39,490 nt of DNA, from the NCBI GenBank assembly GCA_964627045.1, contig CAZVIK010000009.1, positions 1-39,490 on the forward strand, read 5' to 3'. How positions within the stretch are numbered: the first letter of the stretch is position 1; the number at the start of each line of letters is the position of its first letter. Origin of the DNA: CAZVIK01 sp964627045 (GTDB lineage: Bacteria > Acidobacteriota > Terriglobia > Bryobacterales > Bryobacteraceae). Positions 27,602 through 36,015 of this stretch are shown here, in pieces. The notes under the pieces were generated by a model. It worked only from the letters and a program-made list of their open reading frames with translations, ran no database searches and had not been told where the DNA came from. Made by a program: the position numbers and the translations under genes.

Positions 27602-28639
27602 ATGGGGTCGAGGATGGACGACTCCACGCGCAGGCGGTTTCTGAAAGCAACGCTGGTTTCAAGCGCGGCGATCCAGGGGTGTGACACGGGCGCCGCAGGG
27701 CAGTCCGCGCCCATGCGTCGGCGGAGCGATTTCGAACCCGCCTACCTTCGTCTGGAGCGATCCGGAGAACTCGTCCACCGCGCACAGGAACTCTACTCGA
27801 TCTACCGCCGTTGCCGCCTCTGCCCGCGGCAGTGCGGCGCGGACCGCACCAAAGACCAGAGAGGGATCTGCTCCTCGACGGCGCGGGCCAAGGTCTACTC
27901 GGCACACCCCCACTTCGGAGAGGAGCGTCCGCTGGTGGGCCGCGGCGGCTCGGGCACCATTTTTTTCAGCAACTGCAACCTGCTGTGCGTGTTCTGCCAG
28001 AACTGGCAGATCAACCACCGCGGCGACGGCGCCTACGCGAACGACGAAGCCATCGCGCGCCTGATGATCGACCTCCAGCAGAGCGGCTGCCATAACATCA
28101 ACCTGGTGACGCCGACGCACATCGTTCCGAGCATTGTCCGCGCCCTGCGCGTGGCCATCCAGCGGGGCTTGTGTGTGCCGTTGGTTTACAACTGCGGCGG
28201 TTACGAACCGGTCGAGGTCATCAAACTGCTTGAGGGGATTGTTGACATCTACCTTCCCGACTTCAAGTACACCGATGGCGCGATGGCCGAAGAGTACTCC
28301 CGCGGCGCTCGCGATTACCCCGAGCGCGCCGCCGCGGCCATCGAAGAGATGCACCGGCAGGTGGGCGAACTGGCGGTGGACGAACAGGGGACCGCCCTTC
28401 GCGGCCTCCTGATCCGGCACCTGGTACTTCCCGAAAACATCGCTGGAACAGACAAGTTCGTGGACTTCGTCGCGCGCCGGTTGAGTCGCTCAACCTACGT
28501 CAACCTCATGGCGCAGTACCGCCCGGAGCACCAGGCCTCGAAGCATCCGCCGCTCAACCGTCGAACCACGACCGCCGAGTACCGGCAGGCGGTTCGCTGG
28601 GCGAAGGAGGCGGGGCTTACCAGACTCGATCCGGGTTAG
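27602..28639 (+). CDS. PflX/PflA-like radical SAM protein with Tat-like leader
   Basis: The ~345-residue product has a radical SAM CxxxCxxC at Cys125/129/132 (SNCNLLCVFCQNWQINH) and an upstream Cys cluster (CRLCPRQCG at 71-79, Cys90). These features are typical of COG1313 PflX-like proteins related to pyruvate-formate-lyase activases. The N-terminus carries TRRRFLKATLVSSAAIQGC, a near-perfect twin-arginine motif followed by a short hydrophobic stretch and a possible lipobox, unexpected for an oxygen-sensitive cytoplasmic enzyme class. The start may be 27602 or the in-frame ATG at 27614. No glycyl-radical partner gene is nearby, so the substrate is unknown. Confidence 0.87.
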   Translation: MGSRMDDSTRRRFLKATLVSSAAIQGCDTGAAGQSAPMRRRSDFEPAYLRLERSGELVHRAQELYSIYRRCRLCPRQCGADRTKDQRGICSSTARAKVYSAHPHFGEERPLVGRGGSGTIFFSNCNLLCVFCQNWQINHRGDGAYANDEAIARLMIDLQQSGCHNINLVTPTHIVPSIVRALRVAIQRGLCVPLVYNCGGYEPVEVIKLLEGIVDIYLPDFKYTDGAMAEEYSRGARDYPERAAAAIEEMHRQVGELAVDEQGTALRGLLIRHLVLPENIAGTDKFVDFVARRLSRSTYVNLMAQYRPEHQASKHPPLNRRTTTAEYRQAVRWAKEAGLTRLDPG

Positions 28640-28679
28640 GCGGCCCACACCGGCCCGCCCGGATTCACACCGCGCGCCG

Positions 28680-29477
28680 TCAATACAAACAGGTCGAAAA
28701 CCGGTCCGGAGACGGGAACCTCTTGGCGAACCGCGGGCTCACATAGAAGTCATCCACCACCCAGGACTGCGCGCGGACGTAGCCCTTGCTTTCCAGCAAC
28801 TTCCGAATCGCTTCCCGTTTCTCTGTTTCGAAGTTGTGCTCGATGGTGAAGGCGCCAACTTCGTAACGGTCCAGCGAAAGCCCCAGTAGCGCATCGTACT
28901 CAGCGCCCTCGATGTCGATGCTCATATAGTCGATGTAGCGTGGCGCCTGCGCCTTATCGAGGATCTCATCCAGCGTGGCGGTGACTAGCTCGACCACTCT
29001 TGGCTCTTGGGCTGCGCCCCGGCTGTCACCGGGCACGATGCCGCCCAGGTCCCCGATGGCGCGAAACTGCACGATCCGGCCGCTAACGCTATAGACGGGC
29101 TGCCGGAATACCTGACAACTTCGCCGCTCCATATTGGCGGCGAACGGATCGATGCAGACTCCTTTCCAGCCCATTTCGTCGAACAGCTTCGAGTTGGAGA
29201 TACGCTCCCCGTCGGCGGCTCCGACATCCACGTAGTATCCGCCGCGCTTGCCCGGCGGGATCAACATCGATACCCAGAGATCCTGCTCGAATTGGCTGTG
29301 ACTCTTGATTCCGCCCGTGATCCGGCGAAGCGTGAGCCGGGCATTGTCGCGATCTGCCAGCCCGAACATGAGCTTATGGCGTTCGAAGTAGCGGCCGTAC
29401 CACGACCCCGCAAAGAGCAACGCACCACAGACGACGATCGCAACCAGCACACCGGGAATCCATCGAAGCACCCTCAT
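28680..29477 (-). CDS. FkbM-family methyltransferase with N-terminal membrane anchor
   Basis: The 265-residue product starts with one TM helix (IPGVLVAIVVCGALLFAGSW, residues ~8-27). An FkbM-type SAM methyltransferase follows: SQFEQDLWVSML, GGYYVDVGAADGERISN as SAM motif I, MGWKGVCIDPFAANMERR, ATLDEILDKAQ, IDYMSIDIEGAEYDALLGL as the family signature, and FTIEHNFETEKREAIRKLL. These enzymes O-methylate sugars or glycans. It lies downstream of a GT9-type glycosyltransferase on the same strand (79-bp gap), which supports a role in surface glycan decoration. Confidence 0.88.
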   Translation of the reverse strand: MRVLRWIPGVLVAIVVCGALLFAGSWYGRYFERHKLMFGLADRDNARLTLRRITGGIKSHSQFEQDLWVSMLIPPGKRGGYYVDVGAADGERISNSKLFDEMGWKGVCIDPFAANMERRSCQVFRQPVYSVSGRIVQFRAIGDLGGIVPGDSRGAAQEPRVVELVTATLDEILDKAQAPRYIDYMSIDIEGAEYDALLGLSLDRYEVGAFTIEHNFETEKREAIRKLLESKGYVRAQSWVVDDFYVSPRFAKRFPSPDRFSTCLY

Positions 29478-29556
29478 GGGGCGATGCCCTCCTTGCCGTC
29501 ACCCGAACGCCGGCTCCGTGACTGCACAGACGCGCGGTCATGATGCCAAAGCGCAG

Positions 29557-30804
29557 CTATCTCATCACGAGCCGGTCTATGGCGTCCCGCGTGCGGCGCA
29601 GGACCTCCAGCGGGCCATCGTCGTCTACGCGGACCACTTCCTTCGGTCCCGGCCCGGACGGAGTCCAACGCTCGAGCATGCGCTCACAGGGAAACCCAGC
29701 GAACACGGTCACCAACGGGGTTCCGCAAACGGCGGCGGCATGTTGTCCGGCCGAGTCGTAGCCCACGTAGAGCCGAGCCCGCGATATCATGCCCGCCAGT
29801 TCCGCGAACGGACCGCGCCAGAGCCGAATCCGGTCCGCCGGGGCGCCGCTGGTTGCCACCGCGCGGCGCACGCGCCGTTCCTCTTCCCCACCTGCTCCCA
29901 AGTCAACCACCACGGGCAGTCCGGAATTCGCCAGCGTGCCTAGCAGTCCGGCTTCAAATGGCTCGGTCACGCGTTTGGCGGGGTTTTCGCCGACGCCGAG
30001 ATTCACGACGATGGCCGGTTGGTCCATGCCGCCGGCCGTCGCCGGCGCCACGTAGGGCGCGGCTCCTCGGATATCGAACACCTCTCCGGCCCATCGTTGC
30101 GCCAGCACCGTGAGCGGCTCGCGGCCGAGGCCGCCGTACGAACGGCTGTCGAAAAAGTAGTAGCTCTCATCGGGGCAAACGGGAATCAGGCCTAGCTGGG
30201 TGAGCCGAGAGTCCGGATCGATCACGATACCGTCTTCTGCCGACAGCTCGCGGCGCAAACCCTCCGCAACGGCCAACCGTTCGCTCAGGGTGCCGGTCCG
30301 CCCGTAGGGGGCCGGAAGCCACTCGATCCTTGGGTCCGCGGCAAACAGCGCGTGGTTCTTCTCGGGCCCAACCAGAAGAACGGTGGCCTGCGGAAATCGC
30401 CGCTTCGCAGCGTCGAGCAGAACGCTGGTGACGGCGATATCCGCACCGAGCGTCACGCGAGAGAGAACGTAGACCCGGCGCACGGGACCGGAACCCAGAC
30501 GGAAACGCCGCGTGCCGCGCAGGCGCAGGTACCGCGCCGCGCCGGCGCTTGCGTCGAACGCCGGGTCCACCTGCGCGATCACCTGGGAAAACAGCCGGGC
30601 GTAGACCTCCGACAGCCGCGGCTCGAAGCGGGCGGCGAGCCCTTCCACCACCACCTGAAACAGCGCTCGCGTGGCCTCGACCGCCGAGTCCGGTTGACCG
30701 GCCGCCTCCACCAAGCGCCGCAACGCGCCAGCGTCCCAAGTGGATCGGTCCAGGCATTCATTCAGAATGGCGTCGGCAAGGGCGAAGGGGGGCGGACTGG
30801 GCAC
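29557..30804 (-). CDS. GT9-like (heptosyltransferase-type) glycosyltransferase
   Basis: The ~415-residue product has an Arg/Leu-rich helical N-terminal part (~1-130) and a GT-B core with GT9-like blocks: VRRVYVLSRVTLGADIAVTS, ATVLLVGPEKNHALF, a central AIVVNLGVGENPAKRVTEPF (cf. P-G-...-K-RWP in heptosyltransferases) and LYVGYDSAGQHAAAVCGTPL with VTVFAG for the nucleotide-sugar site. Likely transfers a sugar in lipopolysaccharide or surface glycan synthesis. The start is a judgement: GTG at 30804, after which the reading begins VPSPPPFALADAILNE. The open frame further upstream crosses a hairpin/T-run element and has no family sequence. Confidence 0.78.
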   Translation of the reverse strand: MPSPPPFALADAILNECLDRSTWDAGALRRLVEAAGQPDSAVEATRALFQVVVEGLAARFEPRLSEVYARLFSQVIAQVDPAFDASAGAARYLRLRGTRRFRLGSGPVRRVYVLSRVTLGADIAVTSVLLDAAKRRFPQATVLLVGPEKNHALFAADPRIEWLPAPYGRTGTLSERLAVAEGLRRELSAEDGIVIDPDSRLTQLGLIPVCPDESYYFFDSRSYGGLGREPLTVLAQRWAGEVFDIRGAAPYVAPATAGGMDQPAIVVNLGVGENPAKRVTEPFEAGLLGTLANSGLPVVVDLGAGGEEERRVRRAVATSGAPADRIRLWRGPFAELAGMISRARLYVGYDSAGQHAAAVCGTPLVTVFAGFPCERMLERWTPSGPGPKEVVRVDDDGPLEVLRRTRDAIDRLVMR

Positions 30805-30835
30805 GTGGCTTGCGAACTTCGATTGTACCCGGTGT

Positions 30836-30885
30836 GCCCCAAAAAAAGTAGGGGCTTGCCGCTCTCGCCACTGAGCCGCAAGCCC
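30836..30885 (-). promoter_or_regulatory. Terminator/attenuator-like element in the GT9 leader
   Basis: On the minus strand, GGGCTTGC (30885-30878) can pair with GCAAGCCC (30859-30852), followed within three bases by seven Ts (30847-30841). GCCCC of the same arm (30855-30851) can instead pair with GGGGC (30840-30836) across the T-run, making a competing hairpin. It lies ~30 bp before the GT9 start with no gene upstream on this strand, so it may attenuate GT9-FkbM. Confidence 0.45.
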
Positions 30886-30974
30886 GCACGCCGGTGTCTG
30901 GCCGGCAGGAGGAGTGAACGTCAAAACCGTTTGATTACAGCCCAAGGCTATCATCCGCTTCCGAATGACGGAAG

Positions 30975-31029
30975 CCTATCTTTCGAGCGGAATTCCTATC
31001 TTTCGGGCAGGCATCCAGTACGAACGTAC
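30975..31029. repeat. 11-bp direct repeat at 20-bp period plus small palindrome
   Basis: CCTATCTTTCG occurs at 30975-30985 and 30995-31005, exactly two helical turns apart. Then comes GTACG-AA-CGTAC at 31018-31029. The group is 50-105 bp upstream of the histidine kinase start at 31080 and in the 275-bp gap shared with the divergent GT9 gene. The spacing suits tandem binding of a regulator such as the downstream LuxR/NarL-type protein. Confidence 0.45.
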
Positions 31030-31079
31030 CGAAAACCTGGGATCCGGGCGGCTTCTTGGATATATTGGAGATGACGTGG

Positions 31080-32513
31080 ATGTCCCTGGAACAAAAGGGG
31101 ATCATGCGGATACACGAACTTCTTGCCATCGACCTCAAGTATGACCGCAGTTCCGGCCTAATCGCCTTGGCGTTTGTAGTTGCGTCGATCGCGCTCGCGG
31201 ACCTCAGCCGGATGGCCGGCAGGACGTCGCTGGGTTTCCTGTACCTGTTGCCGATCCTTGTCGCCGCTCTGTACATGAATCGAAAGGAGATCCTGGGCCT
31301 GGCGCTGCTGTGCACCCTGCTCCGCGAGGCTCTGGGACCGTTCGATTCGAGCAAGGGGCTTGCCCTTCGCTCCGCGCTGGGGTTGTTGGCGTTTAGCAGT
31401 TCCGGCTTGTTTGTGGCGGAGTTGTCCGAGCGCCACCGCCGGCGGTTGGACCAGCAGCGCCAACTTCAGGAGCAGGCGCGGCTTCGGGAATCCGCCGAGC
31501 AGCAACTCCGCGTGCTGATCGAGACGAGCCCGGCGGCGATCTTGACGATGGACCCCGAAGGCGAGATCCGGCTGGCGAACCAAGCCGCGCATTCGATGCT
31601 TTCCGCCGAACAGCCGCCGTTAACCGGCGATCCCATCGGCCGCTATCTCCCGCCGCTGGCCAGCGTCCCGCCGGCCGACGGGACGGACCGCATCTTCCGC
31701 ACGGTTCTCGAATGCAAGGGCCGCCGCCGCAACGGCGAAATCTTCCCCGCGCACGTCTGGCTTTCCAGCTACACCACCGTCTCCGGCCCCATGCTGGCAG
31801 CGATCGTGCTGGACACCTCCGAAGAGATGCGCGACCGCGAGGCGCTCGGATTCGATCAACTGATGAAGAGCTCGCGCATCCTGATCCGCGCCGTCTCGCA
31901 CGAGATCCGGAACATCTGCGCGGCCATCGCCGTGGTTCATGCGAACCTGAAGCGTGTGCCGGGCATCGAACGGTCGGAAGACTACCAGGCGCTCGGCACG
32001 CTGGTCGAGGGACTGGGCAAATTGGTCTCCTCCGAATTGCGCGGCGTTTCGCAAAAGGCCGGCGCCAGCGTGGACCTCAACGAACTGATCGACGAGTTCC
32101 GCATCGTAATCGAACCGTCCCTGGCCGAGGACGATACCGAGGTGGAGTGGGTGGTCCCGGCCGGTCTCCCGCCCGTTTCAGCGGAGCGCCACGGGTTGCT
32201 CCACATCTTCATGAATCTGGCCTCTAACAGCCAACGCGCGCTGCGGAGCGTGGAGCGCCGGCGGCTGCGGGTCAGCGTGCAATCCGAAGACAACCGCGTC
32301 GTCGTGCGGTTCGCGGACTCCGGCCCGGGCGTGGCCCACCCCGAAAGCCTTTTTCAGCCGTTCCAACAAGCCTCCGACGGCACCGGACTGGGGCTGTATC
32401 TCTCCCGGGCACTGGCACGCTCCTTCGCCGGCGACCTGCGATACGAGCCGTCGCCCGTCGGCTCTTGCTTCGCGGTGGAACTCGCGCCGCTAACGCGGGA
32501 TGAGGCGGTGTAG
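31080..32513 (+). CDS. Membrane-bound PAS histidine kinase
   Basis: The ~477-residue product has about four N-terminal TM segments (LIALAFVVASIALADLSRMA, FLYLLPILVAALYM, ILGLALLCTLL, LGLLAFSSSGLFVAEL). A coiled linker (RRRLDQQRQLQEQARLRESA) and a PAS domain (LIETSPAAILTMDPEGEIRL) follow. The transmitter has H-box AVSHEIRNICAAIAVVH, N-box FMNLASNSQRAL, G1 FADSGPGVAHPES and G2 GTGLGLYLSRALARSF. I prefer the ATG at 31080 because GGAG lies about ten bases upstream. TTG at 31056 and ATGs at 31071 and 31104 are alternatives. The cognate regulator gene follows 8 bp later. Confidence 0.9.
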   Translation: MSLEQKGIMRIHELLAIDLKYDRSSGLIALAFVVASIALADLSRMAGRTSLGFLYLLPILVAALYMNRKEILGLALLCTLLREALGPFDSSKGLALRSALGLLAFSSSGLFVAELSERHRRRLDQQRQLQEQARLRESAEQQLRVLIETSPAAILTMDPEGEIRLANQAAHSMLSAEQPPLTGDPIGRYLPPLASVPPADGTDRIFRTVLECKGRRRNGEIFPAHVWLSSYTTVSGPMLAAIVLDTSEEMRDREALGFDQLMKSSRILIRAVSHEIRNICAAIAVVHANLKRVPGIERSEDYQALGTLVEGLGKLVSSELRGVSQKAGASVDLNELIDEFRIVIEPSLAEDDTEVEWVVPAGLPPVSAERHGLLHIFMNLASNSQRALRSVERRRLRVSVQSEDNRVVVRFADSGPGVAHPESLFQPFQQASDGTGLGLYLSRALARSFAGDLRYEPSPVGSCFAVELAPLTRDEAV

Positions 32514-32521
32514 GAGCCGAC

Positions 32522-33178
32522 ATGAGCGACGCATCCGAAAAAAAAATACGCCTATTGCTGGTAGACGACCACGCGTTGTTCCGGGAAGGACTGGCTCGTC
32601 TTCTCGCTTCCGAGCCGGACTTCGACCTGGCGCCTCCCTGCTCCACAGGTGAAGAGGCACTGAAGGCGCTGGAATCCAGGGAGATCGATCTGATTCTGCT
32701 CGACTACGATCTTGGCACCGAGACAGGAAGCCGGTTCCTCGTGCTGGCCGGGCGGCTCAACTACCAGGGCCGCGTCCTGGTGGTGACCGCCGGGTTGGCC
32801 GACAACGAAGTAGCCGACCTCCTGCGCCTGGGCGTGACCGGCATCTTCCTGAAACACAATCCGCCGAGCCTGCTGGCGAAAGCCATACGCAAAGTCATGG
32901 CCGGCGAGATCTGGCTGGACCAGAAGTATCTCAAGGTGCTACTCCAGGAAAGCCGGACCGGCGAGCAGGAAGGCCGCGGCCGCCGCCTCAGCGAGCGCGA
33001 GCGTGACGTGCTGCGCTTCCTGTTCCAGGGGCTGGCCAACAAGGAAATTGCGATGCGCTTACAGGTCACGGAAAGTCCCGTGAAGGCTACACTGCAACAG
33101 TTGTTCTATAAGACGGGTGTCCGCACGCGCAGCCAGCTTGTGCGCGTCGCCCTGGAGCAGTACAAGGATTACCTCTAG
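32522..33178 (+). CDS. LuxR/NarL-family response regulator
   Basis: The 218-residue product has REC (RLLLVDDHALFREGLARLLA, phosphoacceptor in IDLILLDYDLGTETGS, VLVVTAG, GIFLKHNPP) and a C-terminal GerE-type HTH (RLSERERDVLRFLFQGLANK, EIAMRLQVTESPVKATLQQL). The HTH has Glu-Ser-Pro-Val-Lys where E-G/A-T-V-K is usual. It forms an operon with the membrane kinase (8-bp gap) and is its likely partner. Candidate target sites are the tandem repeats upstream of the kinase gene. It is convergent with the dynamin operon, and I see no clear terminator in the 89-bp gap. Confidence 0.93.
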   Translation: MSDASEKKIRLLLVDDHALFREGLARLLASEPDFDLAPPCSTGEEALKALESREIDLILLDYDLGTETGSRFLVLAGRLNYQGRVLVVTAGLADNEVADLLRLGVTGIFLKHNPPSLLAKAIRKVMAGEIWLDQKYLKVLLQESRTGEQEGRGRRLSERERDVLRFLFQGLANKEIAMRLQVTESPVKATLQQLFYKTGVRTRSQLVRVALEQYKDYL

Positions 33179-33267
33179 CTGATCGTCATCGTCATTCGGC
33201 CTCTTCGGGTAAGCATAGAGGAGAACCGAAATCTAGATTGTCTGATTTGTGCTGTTGCTGCGGCGCG

Positions 33268-34944
33268 TTACACCTCGCGCCTGAGCGCCGCAAGCTGCAG
33301 GGATTCAAGACTCTCCAGGTCCGCGCGGATACGCGGGGCCTCCAATCCTGCGGAAGCGATCAGCCGCTCAATAGTGGCGATCAGGTTGTCGAGCTGATGC
33401 ATCGATTCCTTTTCCACCGCCGAGAGCGAGTTCCTCACCACAGTCTCCCATTGCGAGGCAAGACGTGACAGGTTTACAAAGACCACGTCAGCGGCCTTGC
33501 GCCGGAAGTGCCCCAAAACAACCGCGCTCAGAAGCGACATTGGCGCGACGAGAGAGAGCAATTCCCAGTTTCGGTCGAAGATCTTCCCAACCCGCACGTC
33601 CGGAGAGCGGGGATCCTTTGTAGGAAGGTCGATCTGGGTCGTTCGTAGCGGGACGCCGAGCGTCTCCAAAGTCCGCTCCGAAAGCCGGTTTCGGAAGTCC
33701 TGAAGTGATTGCGATAGCTGGCGGGCTACTCGCCGTACGGGCTCGATGAATTCCGCCCGATGCTTCACAGAAAGATCCGACATTTCTCGATTCAGACTCG
33801 CACCGAGCCAATCGTCGAATCGCACCATGGCCGTGTTTAGGCTCTTCGTCCAGCCGGGGAATTCCAGGTCCAGACCATCCAAGATGCGCCGCCGTACCGA
33901 GACTTCCTCCTTGAGAAGAAGATTTTCGAATGCTGACCGCGCCGCTTCGGCGGCGTGGCGCACAACCAGGCGCAAAGCTAAGCGCGTGTCGTCAATGGCC
34001 TCCTTTTCACCGAGAATCTTCAGCCTCAGTTGTTCGCGCTCCGTGTCGGCAACTTCGGCAGCTTTCAATGCCACGTTGAGATAGTCCCGGCACTCGGTAA
34101 CGAGCGAGATGACCTTGTACCGCAGGATGGCCGCCCGCTCTTCGCCGGCCCTGGCGTGGACCTGCGACAAGAGACTCCTATCCAGGTCTCCGCGAAGCCG
34201 CTCGAACCCCGGCCGGACTGAATAAGGAAAGATCGGCACCGAGCCGGTCCAGTAGCGTGCGAGTTGCTTCTGGACAAATTCCCTGACCTGAGCCGCCTCA
34301 CTCTCCTCAAGGAGATCGTACTTTGTGAGCAACAGCGAGATGTTGGGGGTGTAGCGGCTCAGGTTTTGGATGAGCTCAATGTCGTGCTGAGAAAGCGGCG
34401 GGTCGACGCCGACGGCCACAAGGGCCAGTCCAACGTTTGGCAGCCAGCCCATGGAGGCGTCGGTATTGTGCTCCAAGACGCTCTCCAGGCCGGGTGTATC
34501 GACGAATCGAATCCCGCGATACCGTTCATTCGAAGGAAGTTCCACTCGCACGAATGCGGCCTGTTTCGCGTTCTCCGGGTTCTCGGCCTCGGATAGGAAC
34601 TCGCCCAGCCGTTCGACAGGCACCGGTTCAGCGTGGCCATCCAGGTAGCGGACTTCAGCGAGTTCGCGCGGGCCGTACTCGATTTCTGTCACAACCGTAG
34701 TGACTGGGATTACTCCTACTGGGAGCAACCGTCGACCCAAGAGATGGTTAAGGAAGCTGCTCTTGCCGGCCTTAAAACGCCCAAAGACGGCGATGTTGAG
34801 CGTGTCCTCCTTCGCAAAGGTGCGGCAACTCCCCAGGAACTCCTCGAGGGCCGTGATTTGGTACCGGCCGCACATCTCCTCGGCCGTATCCAACGCTCGG
34901 TGCAAGCAGTCCTGAGTCAAAGACGGTGTCATCGAATCGTTCAC
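33268..34944 (-). CDS. Dynamin-like GTPase (bacterial DLP), copy 1
   Basis: The 558-residue product has a large-GTPase head: G1 FGRFKAGKSSFLNHLLGRR (GRFKAGKS at residues 55-62), G2 threonines in IPVTTVVTEI (82-83), G3 DTPG (149-152) and G4 TKYD (207-210). After ~residue 280 there is a long helical stalk with heptad-like stretches, then a hydrophobic segment LLSLVAPMSLLSAVVLGHF (~462-480) flanked by basic RRK. This could be a membrane-inserting paddle. The layout is that of bacterial dynamins, which remodel or tether membranes and often work in pairs. GTG start at 34944 overlaps the ATPase stop (GTGA). An ATG at 34932 is an alternative. Last gene of a five-gene operon. Confidence 0.85.
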   Translation of the reverse strand: MNDSMTPSLTQDCLHRALDTAEEMCGRYQITALEEFLGSCRTFAKEDTLNIAVFGRFKAGKSSFLNHLLGRRLLPVGVIPVTTVVTEIEYGPRELAEVRYLDGHAEPVPVERLGEFLSEAENPENAKQAAFVRVELPSNERYRGIRFVDTPGLESVLEHNTDASMGWLPNVGLALVAVGVDPPLSQHDIELIQNLSRYTPNISLLLTKYDLLEESEAAQVREFVQKQLARYWTGSVPIFPYSVRPGFERLRGDLDRSLLSQVHARAGEERAAILRYKVISLVTECRDYLNVALKAAEVADTEREQLRLKILGEKEAIDDTRLALRLVVRHAAEAARSAFENLLLKEEVSVRRRILDGLDLEFPGWTKSLNTAMVRFDDWLGASLNREMSDLSVKHRAEFIEPVRRVARQLSQSLQDFRNRLSERTLETLGVPLRTTQIDLPTKDPRSPDVRVGKIFDRNWELLSLVAPMSLLSAVVLGHFRRKAADVVFVNLSRLASQWETVVRNSLSAVEKESMHQLDNLIATIERLIASAGLEAPRIRADLESLESLQLAALRREV

Positions 34945-35693
34945 CTCACAAAGGCAGAAAGCATGTCCATGCGGAGTGGCAGGAACTTAATGTGACGCCC
35001 GGCCTGATACTCGGGCCGCGCGGCCATGCGGCACATGGCGAGAATCTGGCCCGGATTGCCGCCGGCCGACTCAAGCGCCTTGCGTTGGAATTCTGGCAGG
35101 TCGAGCGAACGAAGCCTGTACGCCGACGAGGCCGCATCAAACAGATGGGCGCTCTCGCGATGCGTGAGAGGATCGAGAGCAATCTCCTCTCGCGGGTCCC
35201 ATAACAACCTGCGAAGATAACCCAGACAGTGGCGCGACCGGGCCGTCACAATCACACAGTTCCCGGGAAGATGGTAGAGCTTCTGCAAGAATCGGTGCAT
35301 GCGCGGATCGGCGTGCTCGACGTCCTCCAAGAGAATCGGTCGCGGTTCGGCTTCCAAGACTTCAAATACAGCGCCCTTCAAAGTAATGCTGGTCTCCTTG
35401 CTGAGAATCGAGCATCGATCAATTCCGCAGCCGAGCCCTTTCGCCAGATGGACAAGAAGCTCATGGAGAACGGTGGGAGCAGAGAGGAACAAGCACGGCT
35501 CCGGAAAGCGAGAAAGCGCCTCCTCGAGTAGCCGGGTCTTGCCAATCCCCGTGACGCCGACGATGAGCCGGGACTGGCGCGCCCGAAGCGCGCGCACGAG
35601 AGCCTGGAGTTCGCGCTGCCGGCCCACCATTGGAATGGGCGCAGCCTCAAGCGAACGCCTCTCAGCCGGCTTTGCCATCTTGCGTCGCCGCAT
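34941..35693 (-). CDS. Small AAA/STAND-like ATPase
   Basis: The 250-residue product opens its ATPase module with PMVGRQRELQALVRALRARQ, the box that precedes Walker A in ORC/STAND-type proteins. It has Walker A GVTGIGKT (46-53), Walker B ILLEDVE (120-126) and a sensor-1-like strand CVIVTARSRH. The C-terminal part (PLTHRESAHLFDAASSA, ALESAGGNPGQILAMC) looks like the winged-helix/lid part of such ATPases with GNPG sensor 2. No effector or DNA-binding domain is added, so it may act as a switch for its operon partners. It overlaps the DUF190 gene by 32 bp (16-17 if ATG 35678 is used) and the dynamin gene by 4. Confidence 0.8.
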   Translation of the reverse strand: MRRRKMAKPAERRSLEAAPIPMVGRQRELQALVRALRARQSRLIVGVTGIGKTRLLEEALSRFPEPCLFLSAPTVLHELLVHLAKGLGCGIDRCSILSKETSITLKGAVFEVLEAEPRPILLEDVEHADPRMHRFLQKLYHLPGNCVIVTARSRHCLGYLRRLLWDPREEIALDPLTHRESAHLFDAASSAYRLRSLDLPEFQRKALESAGGNPGQILAMCRMAARPEYQAGRHIKFLPLRMDMLSAFVR

Positions 35694-36015
35694 TCTTCTG
35701 AATGCGGATCACTTTGACTTCGGACACGGCCATCAGCCCCGTATCCATCATGTCCTCAACCACAGGGACCAGCAGCGCAAGGTTCTCGGGCGAGTCGACA
35801 ATCGTGATTATGATCGGCTGATTGTGGCGAGTCAGGTGATGCCGGTGCATCTCCGTCGTTTCCCCGTAACCCTCAAGGCCGCGAAACACCGTCGCGCCGG
35901 CGATCTTCATCTCCCTGCATTTGTCGACGATCGCCTCGTAGAGCGGCTTGCCATCGTACCGGTCTGATTCCGAGATGTGGATGCGCAAGATTCTAGCGGG
36001 GTTTGCTTGTTGCAT
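35662..36015 (-). CDS. DUF190 (PII-like) protein, single domain
   Basis: The 117-residue product is one DUF190 (COG1993) domain: ARILRIHISESDRYDGKPLY, EAIVDKCREMKIAGATVFRG, LEGYG, then QPIIITIVDSPENLALLVPV and TGLMAVSEVKVIR. DUF190 proteins have a PII-like ferredoxin fold, probably trimeric, and often sit beside ion channels or antiporters such as CrcB. It overlaps the tandem DUF190 gene by 23 bp and the ATPase gene by 32 bp, so the three are probably co-translated. The ligand is unknown. Confidence 0.88.
   Translation of the reverse strand: MQQANPARILRIHISESDRYDGKPLYEAIVDKCREMKIAGATVFRGLEGYGETTEMHRHHLTRHNQPIIITIVDSPENLALLVPVVEDMMDTGLMAVSEVKVIRIQKNAATQDGKAG

Noticed and set aside
33179..33267. 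Terminator between the convergent NarL regulator and dynamin genes
   Set aside because: Only a 5-bp CCTCT/AGAGG pairing without a T-run was found.
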